In this document: one piece after another, positions 9,626 through 20,712 of the stretch
How the letters are laid out: every line of letters starts with the position of its first letter
Numbering within the stretch: position 1 is the stretch's first letter
Origin: Cristatella mucedo
Lineage: Eukaryota > Bryozoa > Phylactolaemata > Cristatellidae
NCBI GenBank assembly: GCA_009760855.2
Contig: WPIO01000005.1
Span: forward strand, 12,947,501-13,005,000
Direction: 5' to 3'
DNA: 57,500 bases
Position numbers and translations under genes: made by a program
Notes under the pieces: model-generated
What the model was told of the DNA's origin: nothing
Seen by the model: the letters and a program-made list of their open reading frames with translations, nothing else
The model's database searches: none

Positions 9626-10370
9626 CATAGAATAATAATAATAACAGTAAAGCATTTGTATAACATCTTAAAAAAGTAAACATCTTTCTAGGCACTCTCC
9701 ACATGTCGTAAAGAAGGCATGTAAATATAGTTAACGATAACATGGCACAGCAACAGCAGAAGCACACAAAAGACAATTCACACCTACCCAGCAGCAAATG
9801 CTGCGATAAATACGTGGGTTTTTAACTTCTTTTTAAATGTCTTGAAGTCATGAGATGTCGTGGTGTCACTAGGTAAGGCGGTTGCTTTTCACGACCTCGG
9901 CCCCGAGGTCGTGAATTCGAATCTTTCGATGGGCGATCCTTTATCGCCGCTGCAAGCAGTGGTGATAGCCGTAAAGGCTTTTCTGTCGCTATACAAAAAG
10001 AGGCTGTTTAATCAGCTAGCATTTTTTAATGGATTCCAGGCTTTGAGAGCATAGGAACTCTTAAGTTTTCCGAAAGATTTAAGGTTGGTTCGAGGCACAG
10101 CTAAGCAATTCGATTCAGAACATCGGGTGTTCCTATGCCCAGCCTGATGACGGAGTAGTTCGGATAGGTATGCTGGAGCAAGAGAATTAAGGGATCTAAA
10201 AGTCAGACAAAGTCTCAAAAAGTTGGTGCGCTGCTAGATGCGGGACCAGCGCAGGTCGGTGAGAAGGGATGCAATGTGGCGATCGTGCCTTTCACGACAG
10301 AGAAGCCTAGCTGCAGGGTTTTGCAATTACTGTAAGCACCTTACTGCACATGCCGATAGGTCGCAAAAGC
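9626..10370 (-). mobile_element. LINE-A copy split by a SINE-2
   Basis: The ATT-type tail is at 9628 and the stem-loop remnant and 3' UTR reach 9864. After a SINE-2 insertion, 10021-10330 encodes (minus) LTFRSLNSLAPAYLSELLRH, LAVPRTNLKSFG, ALKAWNPL. This is the standard C-terminal part of an L2/CR1-type reverse transcriptase. It is 5' truncated, with frame breaks. Confidence 0.75.
9865..10020 (+). mobile_element. SINE-2, full length, inserted in LINE-A
   Basis: Head CACTAGGTAAGGCGGTTGCT, palindromic arm CACGACCTCGGCCCCGAGGT, and a B-box-like CGTGAATTCGAAT. The body follows: GATCCTTTATCGCCGCTGCA, GGTGATAGCCGTAAAGGCTT. It ends GAGGCTGTTTAATCAGCTAG. The LINE-A sequence stops on one side and resumes on the other. 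Confidence 0.85.
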
Positions 10371-10399
10371 CTGCAGCACCTACACCCCTCAGCAATGTA

Positions 10400-11879
10400 G
10401 AAGTTTTAGGCAAAATAGGAGAAGTGCAAAATACTGCTTGCCTTCCTGGATGAAGGGAATGCACTCAGCAAAGAGCCTTCCTCTTCTGCCTCCTCCTCCT
10501 CCTCCTCTTCAAGCCAGCATCTGCATTTGAGCACTAGCACCTCCCACAGTCTTGCCGACTGAGCTAACTTATCTTGCACCTCCCACCTCTTCTGACTTCG
10601 AAGCCTATGCCGGGGAGAAAGTGCACGGTCTTGTGGGGGCCTGTCGGTGGGAGCCACTGCCAGACTGCTGTGTCCGGCAGCGCCTGCAGTGTGGCAGCAA
10701 TCCAGTAACAGCAGCCACTGGTCTGGGAAATGAGCACCACTTGCCTTTTCTGCTGTGACCTCGTCAAATCCAGGCTCGAAATTGAAATAAATTGATTAAT
10801 GTGATACGAGTACCGGCCTTCATGCCGATGCCATGCTGCTACAGCTGCCCGGCACTTGACAGTCGACATCAAGTGCGATTCGTTGGAATCGGGTCTCGGT
10901 TCAGTATGCACAGATTCGTGTGCAGATTCGTGACATTGATTGGCTGCATGACCGATTGCTGCTCATGCAGCCAATCTCGAGCTGAGAGCTGTATCTCAGC
11001 CCCCCTCCTCCCCCCCAACCAACCGTGTGAGGGCAACACCTGCCGGCCGTGCAGTTGTTTTTTTAAGCTTGTTTAACAGTGCTCAAGCTTATATTGTCCC
11101 GAGGGATTCATTGAGCAGGCTTAGCCGTACGTTATGAGGTATTGTAAAGCGCTTAGGAGCCGGTTCACCTTGCTGCCCCATACCCAGCCAGCAGTCATGA
11201 GACGATGCCGGAAATGAGAGCTGCTGCGATGGGATCATCGCCTCCACCTGCTGCTTTGCTCGTACAAAAAAAGCTGCTATAAACTTCCCAACAGCAGCCA
11301 TGGCTGGCTTACGCGAGGCTAATAACTGCCGAAAAAACGTTTGGGAATTCTGTTGGTGCAGAGAAAGCTAGCAGCCATCGACTTGTCGAGAGCATAGCTG
11401 CAAATCAGCAACTCTCGGACAATGAGCTCCTTCGAATGGCTATCTTATCCAGAGGAATTTGACGAGCACACAAGAAAAGCCGCTGAGCTTCGCTGAACTT
11501 CTTTACGTTGAGCCATTTCGCAGCGAAGCCCAGTTTCTGGGTGCATTGCAGTCCTGCATATGCAGCTGAAGTGGCTCCATGGTCTCACGGCCAGGGACCC
11601 GTCGTCCGTCCGGCTTCGTACATGCTCGCCTCAGATGCTTGCTCGAACATTGGTTTTTACCAGACAATGACCTTTCTCGAGCTGCAATGGAGCAAGCAGG
11701 CTTGAGCCTGACTCGCCCACCGTTACAGCGACGAGGCAAGGTGCTCGGCAGCTGGCAGACGTCGCTTCCCAACTTCAGCTCACATGCCCACCGCTATGCT
11801 TAAGTTCTGGTACGCCTTTGCTGCACTAGCCACCTGCATGCTGCACTGGCAGCAGGTAGTTTTGGCCGTTTCGCCGTTT
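10400..11879. other. Intergenic, no gene recognised
   Basis: Contains a perfect 14-bp inverted repeat at 10938-10976 and a short C-rich stretch near 11000. A LINE-like or coding identity could not be supported for the open frames. Confidence 0.4.
10938..10976. repeat. Inverted repeat, 14-bp perfect arms
   Basis: GATTGGCTGCATGA at 10938-10951 and its exact complement TCATGCAGCCAATC at 10963-10976, around an 11-base loop. The arms carry CCAAT/ATTGG motifs, which may be coincidence. Confidence 0.75.
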
Positions 11880-12193
11880 GTTTCGCCGACCGCCGCGCAT
11901 TATCGGCGCCTAAACAATCGACACGGGCGTAAGAGGTGTTGAAAATTGTTCTTGGCAGCCGCAACATGCTGTTTACGTAAACAGTCCAGACCGCGTGCAC
12001 CGCCGCCCCCCCCCCCCCCCCGTCAACACCGGCCGCCGCCGACCTTGGCACTCCGTCGGCTGCTGTAAGACCGGACGCGGTGCCCGGGACGTGCTCGCAC
12101 CATCTGCTCTCAGCAAGGACGGAAGCCGATAGCTAGGCGGTCGGTCGACGAGCTCGAAAAAACCGGCCGACGCGTCTGCTCACCCACGCTCTT

Positions 12194-12198
<5 letters not shown>

Positions 12199-12253
<55 letters not shown>
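12199..12253. repeat. (CT)n microsatellite
   Basis: Uninterrupted CT dinucleotide run of about 27 units. Confidence 0.95.
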
Positions 12254-12255
<2 letters not shown>

Positions 12256-12616
12256 GTTGAGCGACAGCGCCGGATGAACCGAGCTCGCCGTCGCGCTACG
12301 CTGTCTCCCCCACGTTTGTTTCGCTATCAGTCTCTACCTTTTTAGGTCGCGCAGCGGACGCCGCTCCGCTGGCGCTCAGCCGGCGGTTTCTGTCTGTTCG
12401 CTTCCAGTGCGGCCTCGACGCAGTGGAAGCGGAGCATCTCCCTACTCGGCCGCACGCTTTCTGCGACTCGCTGGCAGCTGCTGCCTTCACGTTTCAATTG
12501 CGTCGCCGATGCCCCTCGCTCTGCCTTCCGCCCGTCTAGCCGAACGCTCGCTCTCTTCCTTCGAAGCTTCACGGCTGCGCCAGCACCACGAGAGAGAAAG
12601 GACCAGCCAGACAAGA

Positions 12617-12738
<122 letters not shown>

Positions 12739-13028
12739 TTGCAGAGCAGCAAGCGAGTAGCCTGCTGCTCTGCGGCTTTCATCGCAGCGAAAACAGCGAG
12801 CGGACTTTCCTGCTGCAGGACATGAGCCCACGACCGGAGGATTCAGGGCGCAGCCAGCCCAACTTTTCCTGGGCCCAGGCCCGGGGCGCGCCAAGCCCGC
12901 CCGGAATATATTAGACCCGTTTTTACCTCTGGTCTGCGGGCGACAGGCAGCGATCGCTTTTAATGGCGGTACTGCAGGTCGACGGACTCGCTCGCCTAAG
13001 TCATTGCGACTCGGTAACTTCCAGTAGC

Positions 13029-13085
13029 GATAATAATAATAATAATAGTAATACTTTTTATAGCGCCCTCAGAGAACTTAATCTC
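13029..13085 (-). mobile_element. LINE-A 3' tail, broken in the hairpin loop
   Basis: Reverse-complement tail: TAATAATAATAATAATAGTA, TTTATAGCGCCCTCAGAGAA, CTTAATCTC. It stops in the loop of the tail hairpin and joins directly to plus-strand LINE-A coding sequence. Confidence 0.75.
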
Positions 13086-13456
13086 GTGCAAACCTCTAAT
13101 CCTTTGGAGACTGTGCATTTAGTTAGCCCAAAGCCTGGAACTCACTCCCGACTTGCGTCACGACATCTCCTGACTTGACCACATTTAAAAAGAAACTAAA
13201 AATGCACATATATATCAGCATTTAGTGGGTCCCTGTGATTCGTCCTTCATGTGCTTATGCGGGCTGACACTATGCACGCTACCACTAACAACACTTGTAT
13301 GCTGACCCTGCGCATGTCACCCCTAACCATGTTATTCTTGTTGTTTATTGAGCATGCTACCACTAACCATTCGATCGTGCTTCCTTTCCAGCAAATGTAA
13401 GTGCCTAGAAAGAGATTGAGTTCTCTGAGGGCGCTTTATCAAGTATATTATTACTA
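13082..13456 (+). mobile_element. LINE-A 3' portion (C-terminus, 3' UTR, tail)
   Basis: Begins TGCAAACCTCTAATCCTTTG (the LKSFGD region of the ORF), then CAAAGCCTGGAACTCACTCC (KAWNSLP). The 3' UTR follows (GGGTCCCTGTGATTCGTCCT, TGCATGTCACCCCTAACCAT), then the stem-loop and TTATTACTATTA tail. Confidence 0.8.
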
Positions 13457-13790
13457 TTATCTCACCGTAAACACTTTGAATACGCTGCAAAGGAAGTACG
13501 GTCGAATGGTTAGCATGCTCAATGACACGCATAGGAAAGTTAAAAGTGACACAGGCAGGGTCAGCATGCAAATATGGTTAGTGGCAGCATGCGTAGTGTC
13601 AGTACGCATAAGCACACGAAGGCGGAATCGCGCGAACCCACTAAATGCTGTGATAGACAGGTGCGCGTTTGGCTTTTTTTAAATGTCGACAGGTCAGTCG
13701 GAAGTGAGCTCCGGGGCTTTGGGCGCATGCGAACTAAAGGCACGATCTCCAAATGATTTGAGGTTCGTACAAGGTGAGGTGTAGCTCAAG
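13457..13790 (-). mobile_element. LINE-A 3' portion, tail to tail with the previous copy
   Basis: Minus-strand copy of the same region: GCTGCAAAGGAAGTACGGTC, then GGTCAGCATGCAAATATGGT, then ACCCACTAAATGCTGTGATA. The C-terminal coding part follows, to about 13790. Together with 13082-13456 it forms a large imperfect inverted repeat. Confidence 0.75.
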
Positions 13791-13834
13791 CTGCTGCTTG
13801 TACGAGCGCTTTCCAAGCCGGCTGTTGCTGGCTT

Positions 13835-13857
13835 AGAAAGTGGAACTTCCACTTTCT
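13835..13857. repeat. Near-palindrome, 11-bp arms
   Basis: AGAAAGTGGAA, one base, TTCCACTTTCT. A short symmetric site of unknown role. Confidence 0.6.
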
Positions 13858-14071
13858 CGCTTTCTTCAAATTTCTGCTTTCTTTAAATACGTATGCGTGC
13901 GATGCTTAGCTTCTGACTACGCGGCCTGATGAAGCGGGGACTGTTGTTGATGACTTAGTTTACCCAAAGAAGCGTGGGGAATTGCATTCGTTTGCGAAAA
14001 AAAGATTGGCCTTGTAGCAATGCCACCTTCTGACGAAAACGCCAATTGTCTATTCTATTGCGTATCACTTT

Positions 14072-14150
14072 GCAGCAAATGTAAAGCGCCTAGAAAGAGA
14101 TTGTTCTCTGAGGGCGCTTTATCAAGTGCAATATTATTATTATTATTGTC
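14072..14150 (+). mobile_element. LINE-A 3' tail fragment
   Basis: GCAGCAAATGTAAAGCGCCT, AGAAAGAGATTGTTCTCTGA, GGGCGCTTTATCAAGTGCAA, then ATT repeats. The loop is shortened by four bases but both stems are intact. Confidence 0.8.
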
Positions 14151-14699
14151 GACAGAATATCGATATCGATATTCGATATCGAATCTTCGCCGGCGGTTGA
14201 AGATTGGTAGCGGCTGCCTTGCAATGCCACTGCGGCATTTAAGATTAAGGAGCTGCGTTTTATGCCCTTTCAAAGCAGTGGGATGCGCGCGCTGAGCTTT
14301 TTACTTCGAACGACGGGCAAACTAAATGAAGCAGCTAGAATCTCTAAATGAAACGTTCCTGAGGTCAAGAGGAAGGGCTTAATATCTCTCACAGCGTGCC
14401 CGACGGCTTGGACTTGGGCTGAGCGACCTGCGATTTGAAAAATCCCCCATCTGTTGTGTTCCGATTAGTTCGTTTGTGGGTGACGCCTCGATGGCTTCTT
14501 AGGGCCTCTGATACAACTTCGAGGTAGGAGGAGGAAATCGGTCGGCCAGTGCAGTTCGAACAAGAGCGTCGCTCGCGAAGGTACATGTGCACACATTCTA
14601 TACATGCATCGCTCGTGATTGCCCAAATGATCTTACACTTCCGCAATGTCATTTAGAGCTGGAAGTTTCGAGCTGCAGACGGGAACGCTTGAAGTGCCA

Positions 14700-14910
14700 C
14701 CACCCGAGCCGGAGCTCCCGACACTTTGCAGAGGCTCGCTGGCGGCAGGGGCTGCTCCACACTGCTGCTGCCAGCGCAGTCCCTAGACAAGTGGAACTCA
14801 CTTCCTAAATCTTGCACAACGACGTCGTCACTCCTGCTGCCGACGGTGGCACATCTTTTGCTGCCATCCCGAGCTGCTGCAGCCACGCTACTCACTCTGT
14901 TCCCCGACGG
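14700..14910 (+). mobile_element. LINE-B fragment
   Basis: Encodes HNDVVTPAADGGTSFAAIPS in one frame, which aligns with CNDNYSPTADYGTSFSAVLN of the copy at 27455-28125. It is GC-richer than the other copies. Confidence 0.55.
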
Positions 14911-15874
14911 AAGTCTTCTTCGAGACAGCTGAGCGCCCTGCAGCTATGCTCCTCTCTTCCGTGCGAGTACGATTGATTGTCCGTTGGCGCCAAGCGTGTG
15001 CGAAAAGTGAAGGCCGCTCAGGCTGTAAATGAGCCGCAACAACCCGCCAGCCACACACACGCCTAGTCCTTTCGGCCTTGAGAAGTTACGGAGCTAAAAT
15101 ATGCAAATAAAATATGCAAAGTGCTTACCTGGACCCTCAAAGCAGACTCTGAAAACGTTCGTTTTCAACGGCTTCGAATAGAGCGTCAGCGGCAGTCTAC
15201 GTGATTCCGAATAGCTCTCAAAGATGAGTTCGCCAAAATTCTCGAAGACTCGTAGGTTGGAGACGCGGCGATTCGAAAATAGCCTTACCAAATCACAACT
15301 GGGATGGCTTCTGACTTTAACCTACTGCATACCGCCCAACGGAAGCAGCGGTGGTCAGAGCGATCGGCCCTCTCCGGAGTAGCGTCCTACGAAACTCATA
15401 TTGCCTAACGGTAGCCTAAAGAGGTCCGGTAGTGTGAGGTGCAGCGGCGTCGGCGATCCTCTCGAAATTGCGGAGGCGTCTTATTTTTTCAAATCGATTT
15501 CGTTGGGAAGGCAATAGCAGCACGCCCGGAACACGACACCGCATGGTGAGCTACCAGCTACTCGCAGGCGCCGTGCCACCGTAGCTCCCCCCCCCCCCCC
15601 CCCCCCCCGCTCGTACAGTAGCAGCCTGCTCGCCTACCCTCCCCCCTACGGCCCCTACCTGCTACCTGCTTCCTGCGCTGCTCTCGCTCTGCATCGACAG
15701 TAGAACGCCGAACGCGATTGAAGGCTGGAGCGGCGCCTTCTCCCTCTCCCGTTAGCAACCACGACAATCGACCCAGGCGCCCGCCCAAGCAGGCCCCGAG
15801 TGACACTTAGTAGGACAGTTGCCGCGTCTCCTTCGGAAATGCGTCTTATGGCCGGACGACCGGATAGCATATCT
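14911..15874. other. Intergenic; contains a 22-base C run
   Basis: GC-rich in the second half. A C homopolymer lies at 15587-15608, followed by a C/T-rich stretch. No exon or repeat family is recognised. Confidence 0.45.
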
Positions 15875-16605
15875 TAAATCTTATAGATTTGCATTTGTGA
15901 CATCCCGTCTCGACTCCTGCAACTCACTGCTCGCTGGCCTACCGGCGTGTGCGATCAGGCGATTGCAGCTGGTGCAAAACTCTGCAGCTAGGCTTCTGTC
16001 GTGAGCGTCGCAGCTGCCACATTACCCCACTTCTCACCGACCTGCACCGGCTACCAGTCAAACAACGGATCGACCTCAAGGTTGTGTCGCTCACTTTTAG
16101 TTCACTTCATTCTTTGGCTCCAGCCTATCTCTCAGATCTATTCCCCCACCAGGCCAAGCATCGTACCACCCGCTTTTCGGAATCCAACAGTCTAGAAATA
16201 TCCCGTACACACCTCAAATCCTTTGGAGACCATGCATTTAGTTCGTCTGCTCCCAAAGGCTGGAACTCCCTCCCGACCTGCGTCAGAACATCCCCTGACC
16301 TGACCACATTTAAAAAGAATTTAAAAACACCCGTTTAGGACAGCACTTAATGGGTCCCTGTAATTCGTCCTGGAGGTGCTTATGCCTGCTGACGCTGTGC
16401 ATGCTGCCACTAACCACACTTGCATGCTGACCCTGTGTATGTCAACCCTAACCATGTTATTCATTTTGTTTGTTTATCAAGCATGATTTTACTCACCATT
16501 CAATTAAATTTCCCTTTGTAGCAAATGTAAAGCGCCTAGAGAGAGATTAAGTTCTCTGAGGGTGCTTTATCAAGTGCATTGTTATTATTATTATTAACAT
16601 TATTC
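15875..16605 (+). mobile_element. LINE-A 3' half (reference copy)
   Basis: The best-preserved C-terminal coding region: [91 protein letters not shown]. One frameshift lies near 16003. Then come the 3' UTR and the stem-loop (AAAGCGCCTAGAGAGAGATT, AAGTTCTCTGAGGGTGCTTT) with an ATT tail. This C-terminal signature is typical of L2/CR1-group LINEs in marine animals. It is 5' truncated. Confidence 0.9.
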
Positions 16606-17400
16606 TAGCACGATATAAATTGGTCTTTTTGTGTACATATCACACTAATATACAAATGTATGCGTCTGTAGCTGCATCGGCGGATCGATTTGACCGGGAT
16701 CCTGTCGTATTTTAGTGCGTTAGTAGCCGCCGAACGTCGGAAGCCCGCTTGTTCGAGAACATATTTATCTCTAAATTCGCTGAGACGTGTGCGATGAGTT
16801 TTGGAATGGCTACCTGTTGCTATCAGGCGGAGTTCATTGCGTAGATCAAGCGCTTCGGAGCTTGAGGGGGCACGGCCCGCATACTGGCAGCCACCTCCGC
16901 GTCCGGCTAACGTCCGGTCAACCTGCCGGGGCGAGACGCGAGCTTCTCCAGGCGCTGCCGAAGCTCTAGGCACCGGAGTTCTAGAGTGGGTGGCGCCTGG
17001 TGGGGGGGTGGTGGTGGTGGTGACAGAAGCGGTTGCCTCCGTCTAGGCTAGCTTCGCGACGTACGGATGCCAGCCACTGCCGTACGGACTTGATCCGACC
17101 CGGACCCAGCTCGTCCGACCAGGAAAACCGCCTTCCCTTTTTCAGCCGCGATCTTCGTCAACATCACTCCCGATGGAAGCGAGCTTCCGCAGCAACGCAC
17201 ACTCCTGTGCTACCGTAATGTAATCCAAAGCAGCTTTTCAATCTCTCAAGTACGTGCGTACAAAGACGCTGCTGACGGAAAGACGCTGCGACGGAGGGAG
17301 CCGTCTGGCGAAAGGTGGTGGTGGCCGAGCGAGAGGCTTTTGCACACGGACTCACCTATGAATAAGAAATCTACTCAATGAAAGCTTACCCATCGCCGCT
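16606..17400. other. Intergenic, no gene recognised
   Basis: Mixed composition, with a G/GT-rich stretch at 17001-17024. A short motif ACGGAAAGACGCTGC occurs at about 17273 and again at about 17687. Confidence 0.4.
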
Positions 17401-18831
17401 GCCGACATAAGATGCGCGGACCAGGACCTAGGTCTCAGCCAATCGGGCGACTGTCCAGACTCAGTGGCATACCGACGGGGGCGCGTAGGTCCCCGGATCG
17501 GGGATCCGATCACGGGCGCTGGATCGGCGGCGGGGGGGGGGGCGCCAAATTGGGCGCTTAATACTGAGGGAGCAGCAGCGTCTGTCAGCGTCGACGGTGG
17601 GGCCAAAGCGCTCTCTCCGCCGGAGTCCGTTCTGACTTGGATGGAGTGAAAAGGCGGCGTACCGGGCGATCGCCCAGATTATGCTACTAACGGAAAGACG
17701 CTGCTCCGGAGGGCGCCGCCAAGGTGGGATATTTATTATTCGCGGGTCTTGAATTATAACGGCTGGCAACCAGTTTTGCGTTAGCAAACCTACGGCTAGG
17801 CCGGACAAAAGCCGAAGGCGGCGGCGCGTAAGCCGCCGCGGTCAGTTGAGCTCATGGAGTTGCGCTCTAGAGCTCGAAGCTCTACAGGCAATTGAGAGCA
17901 ATCGCTCAGGGCTCCGTACGAGTGAGTACGCCTCGGCTGTTACAGGACGCCCGTAACGGGCACGCAACGCAACGTTTGCGAACGCAACGTAACGCTTGCC
18001 TCCGGCGCTCTGACTCTTCTTCTATGTTTTGGATGCGGAGTCGTAATCTAAAGGTGTGGGTGCTGCCCTCCGTCGCTGCCGCCGCGTTCCGCTCCTGACG
18101 GCGCTGCACCTAGCCGCTAGTCGCTCGCCGCGATTCCAAGGCTCAGAGCGTCACCGAACGGCAGCTGACGCTAGCGCCGCTACGAGCGCTGCGCTTAGAG
18201 CCGCTACGAGCGCTGTCTGCACGCGGAAGGAAGCGACGACTACAAACCATTTGCGACGGGAGCGCGGCGCATCGCAGCGGCCTTCCCGCTCGGCCTCGAG
18301 CCGGTGCGGAGCGGCCGCTCAGGTTCCGCTCGTCCAGCCGCACGTTCGCCGCATGCGTCGCAGCAGTTTTGGCAGCCCGGGGCCGGCAGCAGTCGCGGTG
18401 CGGCGCCGCGGCTGTACGGCTAGCGAAAACACGCCGCGGGCTCTCAGCGGAAGCCACTTAAAAGGCGTAGGCGCGAGGGAAGGCAAGCACACTCGACGGC
18501 AGGCACTCGTGCGCGTCCAGGCCGAGGCCGCTTCTAGACGAGCGTTGGCCGAACCTCGCGAAGGTCTCTTTTTCTTTGTGGCCCTAATTGAAGTAATGAC
18601 GGAGAGCGCGATCTGGCGCAACAGCCCGTTTCTGGTCACATGTCATTATCAATTTGCCAATGGCTGCGTGCGTCAAAGCACCGGGCCGCGGCGCGCTCTC
18701 GGCTGTAATCACTCGGGGCTCGAGAAGGAGTGCGCGCCATTTAACCTTTGCTTCCCGCGAGCCGCGGCACGGAGCCCCGAGCGACTGCCGTCTTACAGCT
18801 GGGTGAGCGCCGGCGCCCGCGCGCGCGCACG

Positions 18832-19830
18832 ATGTACGCAAATGCGGCGGCGGCGGCGCGCCTCAGCCTGGCGGCTTTGGCCTTCTTTGGCGACGCCTTC
18901 GCGCTGGCGGCAGCTCAGGAAAAGGAATCGGCGGCGACGCGGCACACTTGCGTCTTGGCCAAAAACCGCTGCGTCAACCGCAACGGCTGCGCCATGGCGC
19001 TGCACAACGTCCTGCTGTCGTGCGTCGACGAGATGCGGCCGCCGTCGCCGGCGAGCGTCGACGTGAGCTCGACGGCGGCGGCGAGCTGCGGGGCGCGCTG
19101 CCGCCGCGCCCTGGTCTCGCTGCTCTCCGTCGACGACGCGCTGGGCAGCGACTATCTGGCGTGCGACTGCGCGGGCAACGTCAACTGTGAGCTGATGCGT
19201 GCGCGCCTCGGCGTGTGCACCGATGGCGTGACCGGCTCGCTGCGCCGGCTGCTCGGCGCCGGCGCAGCGGCGGCGCCGCTGCCGCCCGTGAGCTGCTCGC
19301 TCGCGAAGCTGCTGTGCGAGGCCGACACGGCGTGCGGCACGGCGCTGCGCTACTACGAGAACAACTGCCGCGGCCTCTGGACGGCGCCGCTCGGCGAGGC
19401 CAAGTGCGGCCGCAAGTGTAACAACAGCCTGTCGGTGCTCTACCGCCAGCCGCGCGCGGGCAAGCTGCAGACGTGCGTCTGCGACGGCGACGACGAGTCG
19501 CTGTCGCAGAGCGCGTGCTTGCGCATGCGACACGGCACGGAGCGGCACTGTCTGCTTCGCGATCCCGCCAAGCTGCTGCACCAGCACTACCACGACGGCG
19601 CTCTCGACGAGCTCGGCGGCGGCGAAGGAGCGGCGGCGGCGCTGCACGCAACTGCCACCGCCGCCTCTGCGGGCGCCGGAGGGCGCCGCGGAAAATTGGA
19701 GAACGCCCTCGACGCGTCCTCTGTCGGCGCGTCGAAGGGTCACCGCGGTGCGACCAATTACGGGCCGGCGTCCATCGCCGTCGTCGGCTGGTGTGCTCTG
19801 CGTCTGCAGCGGCTGCTGAGCGCCTCGTGA
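18832..19830 (+). CDS. GAS1: GAS1-like protein (GDNF-receptor-type domains, single exon)
   Basis: GAS1 proteins are cell-surface, GPI-linked relatives of GFRalpha receptors that act as Hedgehog co-receptors and modulate Ret signalling in vertebrates. This gene predicts 332 residues, close to vertebrate GAS1 (about 345), also intronless. Residues 1-29 look like a signal peptide ending near AAAQ. Domain 1 (C40-C129) and domain 2 (C155-C240) have ten cysteines each, both beginning C-x6-C-x5-C-x10-C and later C-x3-C and C-x-C. A sequon lies at N197. A Gly/Ala/Ser-rich tail follows. The C-terminal hydrophobic stretch (PASIAVVGWCALRLQRLL) is short and interrupted by Arg, a weak GPI signal. The start chosen is the ATG with A at -3. 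An in-frame upstream ATG (18748) would put the signal peptide inside. A GFRalpha-like protein is the alternative, but two domains and no intron favour GAS1. Confidence 0.85.
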   Translation: MYANAAAAARLSLAALAFFGDAFALAAAQEKESAATRHTCVLAKNRCVNRNGCAMALHNVLLSCVDEMRPPSPASVDVSSTAAASCGARCRRALVSLLSVDDALGSDYLACDCAGNVNCELMRARLGVCTDGVTGSLRRLLGAGAAAAPLPPVSCSLAKLLCEADTACGTALRYYENNCRGLWTAPLGEAKCGRKCNNSLSVLYRQPRAGKLQTCVCDGDDESLSQSACLRMRHGTERHCLLRDPAKLLHQHYHDGALDELGGGEGAAAALHATATAASAGAGGRRGKLENALDASSVGASKGHRGATNYGPASIAVVGWCALRLQRLLSAS

Positions 19831-20684
19831 CGCTTACGACGCTCGCGCGCGCGAGCGCACCCGCCGCGCCACGGCACTGCGTTCCTAGCACTACGTTCCG
19901 TGGGCCGGCGCGCGCCAGCTGTAAGCGCCGTTCCTCCCTCCGTCTGCCGCAGCTAGCTCCGAGGAGCCGCGCCTGCACTGAGGCGCACGCTCGGATCGGC
20001 TCCGATGCCGCGACTCCGAGCCGCGGAGATGGCTGGCGTATTGAGCCGCTGCGGCGGCTTCGTATCGGCACCCAGTGCGCGGTTCGTTCTATGAGCCTCG
20101 CAGCACCTCGCGGCAGGCGCACGTACGACTTATTTTTCGTTTGCGAAAGATACAGCTGGCCCTCAACAAGTCAGCCTCCTCCGACGAGAGTCGCCGAACT
20201 GCTGAACGACCGCGCTCGGCTCGCACTGCCGCTTCGTCTGGCGGCCCGACGCGCTGTAATTATTCCGCCAACGCATGGTCGCATGCGTCGGAAGCGCGTT
20301 GCGATCGACCGAATGGCCGCCGCCCTATCCGCGCGGGGTTCGGCGCTGCCAGCTCGAGAAAATCCCAATCCTCCGCCTATTCACACCAGTCGGCTCATAG
20401 AGGCTGCGCGAAGCGTGCAGCGCCTCCGTTGTGTCCTTGAGCGCGAAGGTCGCCTCGCGCGAGGAACAGCGCGAGCGGCGAGTGCGCGAGTCAGTTCGCC
20501 GCCGCTATTCACTCGATCCGCGACTCGTTTTACCGCAGCTCTTACACTGACCGGAATGCAGGGTTAATGCAACGGGGTGCAGACGGCGCGTGAGGGTCAA
20601 TCGGCGCCCCATCACCAGCCGGAAGCTCGCGGGAAACGCGTCGACGTCTCACTCGTGCGAGCTTCGAGGGTGCGGCTCGCAAGC

Positions 20685-20712
20685 GGGGGGGGGGGGAGAG
20701 GGGAGGGGGTGG
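20685..20712 (+). repeat. G-rich run, possible G-quadruplex
   Basis: A run of eleven or more G followed by AGAGGGGAGGGGGTGGG. It gives four or more G tracts in 30 bases, downstream of the GAS1-like gene. Confidence 0.6.

Noticed and set aside
19181-20567. Long open frames (300-360 codons) overlapping the GAS1-like gene on both strands
   Set aside because: They come from high GC content and consist of Arg/Ala-rich sequence without domains. Only the Cys-patterned frame is supported.
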